From: Flavobacteriales bacterium
Lineage (GTDB): Bacteria > Bacteroidota > Bacteroidia > NORP154
DNA: 32,159 nt
Reading direction: 5' to 3'
NCBI GenBank assembly: GCA_012965955.1
Contig: DTRK01000138.1
Span: 1 to 32,159, forward strand
Shown: positions 27,401 through 32,159 of the stretch, one piece after another
Numbering within the stretch: position 1 is the stretch's first letter
Layout: each line of letters starts with the position of its first letter
The notes under the pieces: model-generated
The model's database searches: none
Seen by the model: the letters and a program-made list of their open reading frames with translations, nothing else
What the model was told of the DNA's origin: nothing
Made by a program: the position numbers and the translations under genes

Positions 27401-29019
27401 ATCTGTTGGCGGACTTGCACGATTGGCAGTCTTAAAAAAGAAGAAAATTCATTCACGTAAAACTCTCTCGTATCAGCATTTTTTTTAGAGAACTGTTTGA
27501 GCTTTACCAAAGGATGATATTGGTCTCTTCCCTGAAGTTGTTCATACTTGTTGTGAAGGTAAGAGTCTGAGGATGAGAACTTAGCCTTAGAGTCTTTAGA
27601 TATACCCAGTAACTTCCAGAACTTAATCTGCGGGTCGTCAATGTCCCAGTATATAGCTTCGAAGTCCATTTCCAGTGCGTGGTATGAATTGAAATATGGA
27701 CTTTGCGCCAATCCTGCTTCCTCTCTTATTAAGGTAAGCTCTCTGTTAATTATCTTGTCATTCACCTTCTTGATAACGAATCTGAGACGCAGTTGTGGAT
27801 GGTATATAGAATCCTCGTCCAGATAGATTGTTACCGCTGATTTTGAGGATGTGATTCGTTCTTCCTGGATTACAAATTTCTTGGATGCCGCAACCAGGAA
27901 TCTGTCAATCGAGGCTTTAATAGTATCATTTTCATAATCCCATCGAATGATCAGGTAAGCATCTTCTTCCTCACTTCCTAACCCTATGAGTTTGGCTCCC
28001 TCCATTGAAAATCCACCTACATAATTCACCTTATCAAAAATGTTGTCTATGTGAAGTCGTTTGTCATCTGACTCAAATCTGGGGTAGCTGGCATTTTTGA
28101 CATCGACATTGGCCTTTACTTTATCCGTTAAGGTACCTGTTAGCTCGTAGTCGAAGAAGTTGTTATTAAAGAAGGTGACATTTTCAGCAGAATAGGTGGC
28201 ACGATTCAATTCTATCGAGTAATTCGATAATGTAGCCAACACAACATCCTCTGGAATACCGGCGCGAAGCCAATTGACCTTTCCTCCTCTTCCCTGCCAA
28301 ATTCTACTTGTCGGGTAATAGGTTCCTGATGTTTGATATATAATGGAGCTATCTCCCTTTGAGAAACATTTAAGATCCAAAGTTTTGAAAGTTACTTTAG
28401 GAAGGCTGTCAAATTCAAAGACGTAATCCTGCTTGCTGGAAAGCCAGGTTACAGAGGCCGACTTATATAGCACATTGCTTGCAAAGAGATCGCTAGAAAA
28501 ATCCAGGAATGCACTGATCTTATTTGTTCGGGCTTTCTCAATAAGTTTATTCAGGCTTGCTTGCCATGCAGCGAAACTTTCAGCTGTTTGCCCCGCCGTT
28601 TCAAAGTTTATCAGCGTCAGTAGATAGCTAACGAACTGAGATGGCTTCATCCTTTTCTTCAATAGTGCATTGGAGGTTGTAGAGATAAAGGCAATCTGCT
28701 CATCACTTAATTTCCTGGAACTGGCACTATACTGAAAGGATATGGAGTCTCCCCGTGCCTTCATCCTTTTTTTAAGTGCGGCGTTCGCTGTTTTGTAGAT
28801 CTTTTCTTGCTCATTTAGAGGTAAACCCTCTATTTTCCATATCGCTTGAAATTCGTTCATAAGGGCTTCTCCACCTTCGTATTGAGCAGTCATGAATCCG
28901 TAGAGCTCTTCATAATACTTGTCAGGTTCTGAACTAAATTTTCGAAGTGTTTGTGCTGTCGCTATTTCAGCCATTAATAGAGCCGCAAGCACCAGTGATA
29001 TTTTCACAAGTTTATTCAT
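24409..29019 (-). CDS. Large envelope protein of unknown function (1536 aa, beta-strand-rich)
   Basis: Signal peptide MNKLVKISLVLAALLMAEIATAQ; no recognised catalytic motif. Its ATG overlaps the tpiA stop in an ATGA (29016-29019). Confidence 0.85.
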   Translation of the reverse strand: MNKLVKISLVLAALLMAEIATAQTLRKFSSEPDKYYEELYGFMTAQYEGGEALMNEFQAIWKIEGLPLNEQEKIYKTANAALKKRMKARGDSISFQYSASSRKLSDEQIAFISTTSNALLKKRMKPSQFVSYLLTLINFETAGQTAESFAAWQASLNKLIEKARTNKISAFLDFSSDLFASNVLYKSASVTWLSSKQDYVFEFDSLPKVTFKTLDLKCFSKGDSSIIYQTSGTYYPTSRIWQGRGGKVNWLRAGIPEDVVLATLSNYSIELNRATYSAENVTFFNNNFFDYELTGTLTDKVKANVDVKNASYPRFESDDKRLHIDNIFDKVNYVGGFSMEGAKLIGLGSEEEDAYLIIRWDYENDTIKASIDRFLVAASKKFVIQEERITSSKSAVTIYLDEDSIYHPQLRLRFVIKKVNDKIINRELTLIREEAGLAQSPYFNSYHALEMDFEAIYWDIDDPQIKFWKLLGISKDSKAKFSSSDSYLHNKYEQLQGRDQYHPLVKLKQFSKKNADTREFYVNEFSSFLRLPIVQVRQQIMNLTNMGFLNFDFAEDRVFIKEKVFDYLAANAGKQDYDVINFMSNTKNDKNASLNLLNYDLNINGVRSIFLSDSQNVYIYPAKQKISVKKNRDFTFAGQVHAGLFDFFGREFSFEYDNFKINLKNVDSLRLSIYGEENREGGRDIIHIKTVIEYINGELLVDKPFNKSGYKPSPTYPIFHSLKDSYTFYQRSSIQRGVYKKDNFYFHLEPFSIDSLDNFDPASVALKGTFVSGGIFPDFEEYLGVMPDYSLGFTRPTPEPGFEVYGGKGKYTSAISLSHKGLQGSGTLEYLRSTAESDDITFFPDSMNANAQSYINKGATEPVQFPQVIAENVSIHWEPPNDVMYVYDKEDPMDLFNGEATIHGRIALNPDGIEGSGLVSFSKARLTSNLVKFNNMSFDADTAGFKLATDVDSEFAFTTDNVRAHVDFIDRKGVFKSNIGGSLVVFAPNQYICYVSEFTWDMDGGDIALSSEGSSTVIEGGEEVVLKGSKFTSTHPKQDSLYFFAEQANYNVKSKVITAEQVEFIHVADARIYPDSGIVIVRKKAKMDPLKNAKIMANIVTKYHNIYGADVKIHGKKSYEGVGKYDYIDNMNRKQTIYFDEIGVDTTMRTYAFGEISDTANFALSPKFAFSGKTSLTATQKYLNFEGFCKISHYCEKIISHWFQINTEINPEEIYIPITDNTLNLTDDVLSFGLILNQDSFYVYSTFISPLGGRRDLAMITAEGFLFYDKKSKEYRISNKDKLIEIRQPGNYVSLKTKDCIVYGEGRIGFGERIGQVKLTTTGMGQHYLASDSLGLDLLMGVDFFLSDQSMKALAVSLQDDINLEPLNFDRPVYERGLMELVGKDVADKLVSEVNLLGSFKKFPNELEKSIVFTDLKMSWSKEHNSYISNGSIGIGNIGKRQINKNVEGYVEIRKKRGGDVLTIYLEPNEDSWYFFTYSRGLMQAVSTNDDFNNPIKEEKPAKRKLKVEEKGGMPYQYLISSERKKKVFLSRVQGE

Positions 29020-29786
29020 GGGATGGAGCTGCTCAAGCTCTTGGCAATTTGCAAGAAATCTCCAGCGATTAATGAGGCACCGCCAATTAATCCTCCATCG
29101 ACATCTTCATTCGCAAATAGGTCATTTGCATTGGCAGGATTGCAGCTGCCGCCGTATAAAACTGAGGTATCCATAGCTATTTCCTTGTTGTAGTTTTCTT
29201 CAATTACTGTTCTGATAAAGCTGTGCATTTCCTGGGCCTGCTCCGGAGTTGCCGTCATTCCAGTTCCTATCGCCCAAACAGGCTCATAAGCAACAATTAC
29301 CTTACCAAAATCCTCCGCACTAAGATGAAAAAGACCCTCTTGTAGCTGTCCTCTAACAACATCTTCCTGGTTACCATCCTCACGCTCGCCTTGCTGCTCA
29401 CCGCAGCAATAGATAGGGAACAAGCCATTTCGAATTGCTGCGTCCACTTTACGTTTAAGTAAATTGTTCTTTTCCCCAAATATGCTTCTGCGCTCCGAAT
29501 GGCCGATAATTACAAAATCAGCACCTACAGATTTGAGCATCACAGCTGATATCTCGCCAGTATACGCTCCATTATCCTGATCACTACAGTTCTGTCCAGC
29601 ACAATAAATTCCCTTCTCTGAATCAGCGTTTATCAGCGATAAATGCGTTGAAGGAGGGGCAATTATACAAATCAAATTGCCGCCCGGATCTGCATTCCAG
29701 CCAGATTTTACCTCATTGAATAAAGCCAGTCCTTCAGATGCACTGGTATTCATTTTCCAATTGGCGGCAAGTATGTTTTTTCTCAT
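29016..29786 (-). CDS. tpiA: Triosephosphate isomerase
   Basis: 256 aa. AANWKMNTS, VIIGHSERR, VAYEPVWAIGTGMTATPEQAQ, LYGGSCNPANA, DGGLIGGASL. Confidence 0.98.
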   Translation of the reverse strand: MRKNILAANWKMNTSASEGLALFNEVKSGWNADPGGNLICIIAPPSTHLSLINADSEKGIYCAGQNCSDQDNGAYTGEISAVMLKSVGADFVIIGHSERRSIFGEKNNLLKRKVDAAIRNGLFPIYCCGEQQGEREDGNQEDVVRGQLQEGLFHLSAEDFGKVIVAYEPVWAIGTGMTATPEQAQEMHSFIRTVIEENYNKEIAMDTSVLYGGSCNPANANDLFANEDVDGGLIGGASLIAGDFLQIAKSLSSSIP

Positions 29787-29807
29787 AGGAGAAGAATTGA
29801 GAGAGGT

Positions 29808-30887
29808 CTAACTTAATCTGACTCGTGGGTCAAGAACAGCGTATATAATATCTACAACGATATTTACAACCACGAAAACGCCCGCCAGAAATAATGTTAC
29901 ACCCATCGCCACGGGAAGGTCATATTTCTCCAACGCCTGAAATAACTCAAGGCCAATTCCCTTCCACCCAAAAACATATTCTATGAAGACAGCTCCTGCA
30001 AGCAGGGAGGCGAACCATCCGGACATAGTTGTAATAACAGGGTTCAGAGCGTTTTTCAACGCGTGCTTAAAGATTACCTTGTAATAGGACAAACCTTTTG
30101 ACTTCGCCGTACGGATGTAATCTTGAGACAGTACGTCAAGCATTGAGCTTCGTGTAAGCTGCACTATTATTGCCAGAGGCCTTATACCCAATGTGAAGGC
30201 TGGAAGTATCAAGTTCTGAAGTGTCAATATTTCCCCTTCGAACGGATCTAAAGTATACAAACTACCTGTCATATTCAATCCTGTATATTCACTTAGTTCA
30301 TAGCCAAACAGCCAGGCGATGATAATTCCGGAGAAAAACGATGGGGCAGACATACCAAGCACTGCAAGCACCAAAGAAGAGTTGTCGAACCAGGTATCCT
30401 TGCGTATGGCCGCGAATATGCCTAAAATGATCCCCACAATTGCTGCAAAGGTCATCGAAGTCGTGGCTAATATTGCTGTTTCCGGAAGCGATTCCGAGAG
30501 TATTTCTGAGACCCTTCGTTTCGTCTGGTAAGACCGTCGGAGATAGGGCGCCTTCATGATCAACATCTTCGAATCACCAATTCCTAATAGCCTGGTGTAG
30601 GACTGGTACCTATTACTATTCAGGTATAGAAAATGGTCACGATCTACCGTATCGTGTAAAGAAATGGGTGAGAGATCATTGACGTACATTGCAAATTGGA
30701 CGGGTAGTGGCCTATCCAATCCGAGGTCTCTCTGGATATTCGCGATCGTAACTGAATCCATTCTGTTCCCGCCCATCATCCTTGCGGGATCTCCAGGAAG
30801 TACGTTAAACATGAAGAATACTACAGTAACTCCCCCCGCCATGACGAGGATGCCATATGTGATACGCTTGAATAAAAACCTTAACAC
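29808..30887 (-). CDS. ABC transporter permease, DppB/OppB (oligopeptide) family
   Basis: 359 aa. FNVLPGDPARMM near the N-terminus, AKSKGLSYYKVIFKHALKNALNPVITTMSGWFASLLAGAVFIEYVFGWKGIGLELFQAL, and C-terminal DIIYAVLDPRVRLS. Confidence 0.94.
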   Translation of the reverse strand: MLRFLFKRITYGILVMAGGVTVVFFMFNVLPGDPARMMGGNRMDSVTIANIQRDLGLDRPLPVQFAMYVNDLSPISLHDTVDRDHFLYLNSNRYQSYTRLLGIGDSKMLIMKAPYLRRSYQTKRRVSEILSESLPETAILATTSMTFAAIVGIILGIFAAIRKDTWFDNSSLVLAVLGMSAPSFFSGIIIAWLFGYELSEYTGLNMTGSLYTLDPFEGEILTLQNLILPAFTLGIRPLAIIVQLTRSSMLDVLSQDYIRTAKSKGLSYYKVIFKHALKNALNPVITTMSGWFASLLAGAVFIEYVFGWKGIGLELFQALEKYDLPVAMGVTLFLAGVFVVVNIVVDIIYAVLDPRVRLS

Positions 30888-30906
30888 CTGCTTCTTATTG
30901 TAAATC

Positions 30907-32159
30907 TTAGGACTTGCTGATCAGTTCCTCTATTTCAGCATAATCCGGAATATCTTTGTAATGCCACTTGCCAACTATTACACCATTGTGAATAAGCATT
31001 AGACCAGGATTTGACCTTATGATTGTTTGCAGCGTTTTTTCATCTGTGACGTAATAATCATAGCCGGCCTGCACATCATGCCGGAATTGTTCAACATTCT
31101 CATACAACGAGGATGTGAGGCCAATGAACGCCATTTCATTTTCCATGCTTTTAGCGGCCAGTGCATTCACTTTTTCGCTTGCATCTACATTGTTTTCGTT
31201 GGTAATATCATAGGCGATGATTAGAAATACATATCCCGCAGAATCTGATACAAAAACGTCTGTGAAATCCTCTCCATCCATATTAGCAATGCTGAAATCA
31301 TGGATGGGCGGTTCATATCCCTTTGAAATTAAAATAGTCTCACGATCAATAAACACCAAAGTCGTGTCCTCCCAGGGTTTATGAGCATCCGTATACTTGT
31401 TGGTATTTCCTTGTCCATCCTTGTATAGCCAGATATTTTCGTAAACATCAATAGGGGCACCTTCTGGACTCTCCATATTCCGCTGCATACTTTTGTCTAA
31501 ATCGTAAGGCTCAACAATAGCATAAGGTCTGAAGTCACGAATTGGGAGGTGCATTAATACATAGGCCGAAAATAAAAGGGACACAACCGCAGGGACTCCA
31601 AATGCCACCATTGCAAACTTCTCGCGCAACTTCTCCTGGTTTTTAAATAACCACACTGCAAGGAACAGTAATATGGAGAAATAAACGGGGAATCCCCATG
31701 AGATTACGCCGTATGAAAAGATGGCTATCAAGACAATCGAGGCCGGCAACAACATCATATCATCTTTCCTGGTATTGACCACAATCGCTCCTTTCCGGAC
31801 AAATATTATCAGCACAAATACCAGCAATATGAGATCTTTAGTAAACGATTCCCAGGGGGTGAGCTTGAGTGCGTCTCCGAAACAACCACAATCTGTAACT
31901 TTTTCGAAGTAAGCAGAATAGAAGGTTAGGAATGTAAAAAATACGATCATGAGCAGAAGCATCCACGAAACGAGCTTCATCTTAGAACCAAACAGGGCGG
32001 CTACACCGAGAACAATCTCAATTGCACAGATGAGCACCGCCATTGGAAGCACAATTGGGACCAGGAACTCTAAGTTGAGTACATCTGGCGCGAAGTAGTC
32101 CTTAAGCTTGTAAGAGAAACCAACCGGATCGTTGGCTTTGATTAGTCCTGAAACGATAA
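30907..32159 (-). CDS. DoxX/BT_3928-like membrane protein, truncated at its 5' end by the right window edge
   Basis: The frame stays open upstream of the listed GTG at 32052 to the edge (IVSGLIKANDPVGFSYKLKDYFAPDVLNLEFLVPIVLPMAVL), followed by DCGCFGDALKLTPWESFTKD. Confidence 0.88.
   Translation of the reverse strand, partial: IVSGLIKANDPVGFSYKLKDYFAPDVLNLEFLVPIVLPMAVLICAIEIVLGVAALFGSKMKLVSWMLLLMIVFFTFLTFYSAYFEKVTDCGCFGDALKLTPWESFTKDLILLVFVLIIFVRKGAIVVNTRKDDMMLLPASIVLIAIFSYGVISWGFPVYFSILLFLAVWLFKNQEKLREKFAMVAFGVPAVVSLLFSAYVLMHLPIRDFRPYAIVEPYDLDKSMQRNMESPEGAPIDVYENIWLYKDGQGNTNKYTDAHKPWEDTTLVFIDRETILISKGYEPPIHDFSIANMDGEDFTDVFVSDSAGYVFLIIAYDITNENNVDASEKVNALAAKSMENEMAFIGLTSSLYENVEQFRHDVQAGYDYYVTDEKTLQTIIRSNPGLMLIHNGVIVGKWHYKDIPDYAEIEELISKS

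Noticed and set aside
30907-32052. GTG at 32052 as the start of the DoxX-like protein
   Set aside because: The same frame continues upstream to the window edge with a typical DoxX-like sequence (SGLIKANDPVGFSYKLKDYF), so the listed start is an edge artefact.

Overview
This is a 32 kb Bacteroidota-type chromosomal segment in which essentially every credible gene lies on the minus strand. From left to right it contains: (1) a pair of giant secreted repeat proteins. The first is an unlisted open frame running off the left edge (1-6902), and the second is a 2087-aa protein (7218-13481) ending in a T9SS-type sorting domain. Both are arrays of Cys-bracketed PKD modules followed by SprB-type repeats. 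(2) A two-gene unit of a LicC/PntC-like nucleotidyltransferase and a CDP-alcohol phosphatidyltransferase. (3) A noncoding island with an interspersed ~78-bp repeat next to tRNA-Arg(ACG). (4) An M48 metalloprotease lipoprotein. (5) A 2127-aa TPR/PD40/helical-repeat/SPOR protein carrying a ~1-1.2 kb internal segmental duplication. (6) plsY, a 1536-aa envelope protein of unknown function coupled to tpiA, an oligopeptide-type ABC permease, and a DoxX/BT_3928-like protein truncated by the right edge. No CRISPR array, rRNA, transposase or phage gene was recognised. The most notable signals are the paralogous adhesin pair with a conserved PKD-SprB junction, the internal duplication whose length difference is exactly explained by two in-frame deletions at short direct repeats, the uncharacterised 1536-aa protein, and the head-group-transfer gene pair. 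All family calls come from reading motifs, with no database search.
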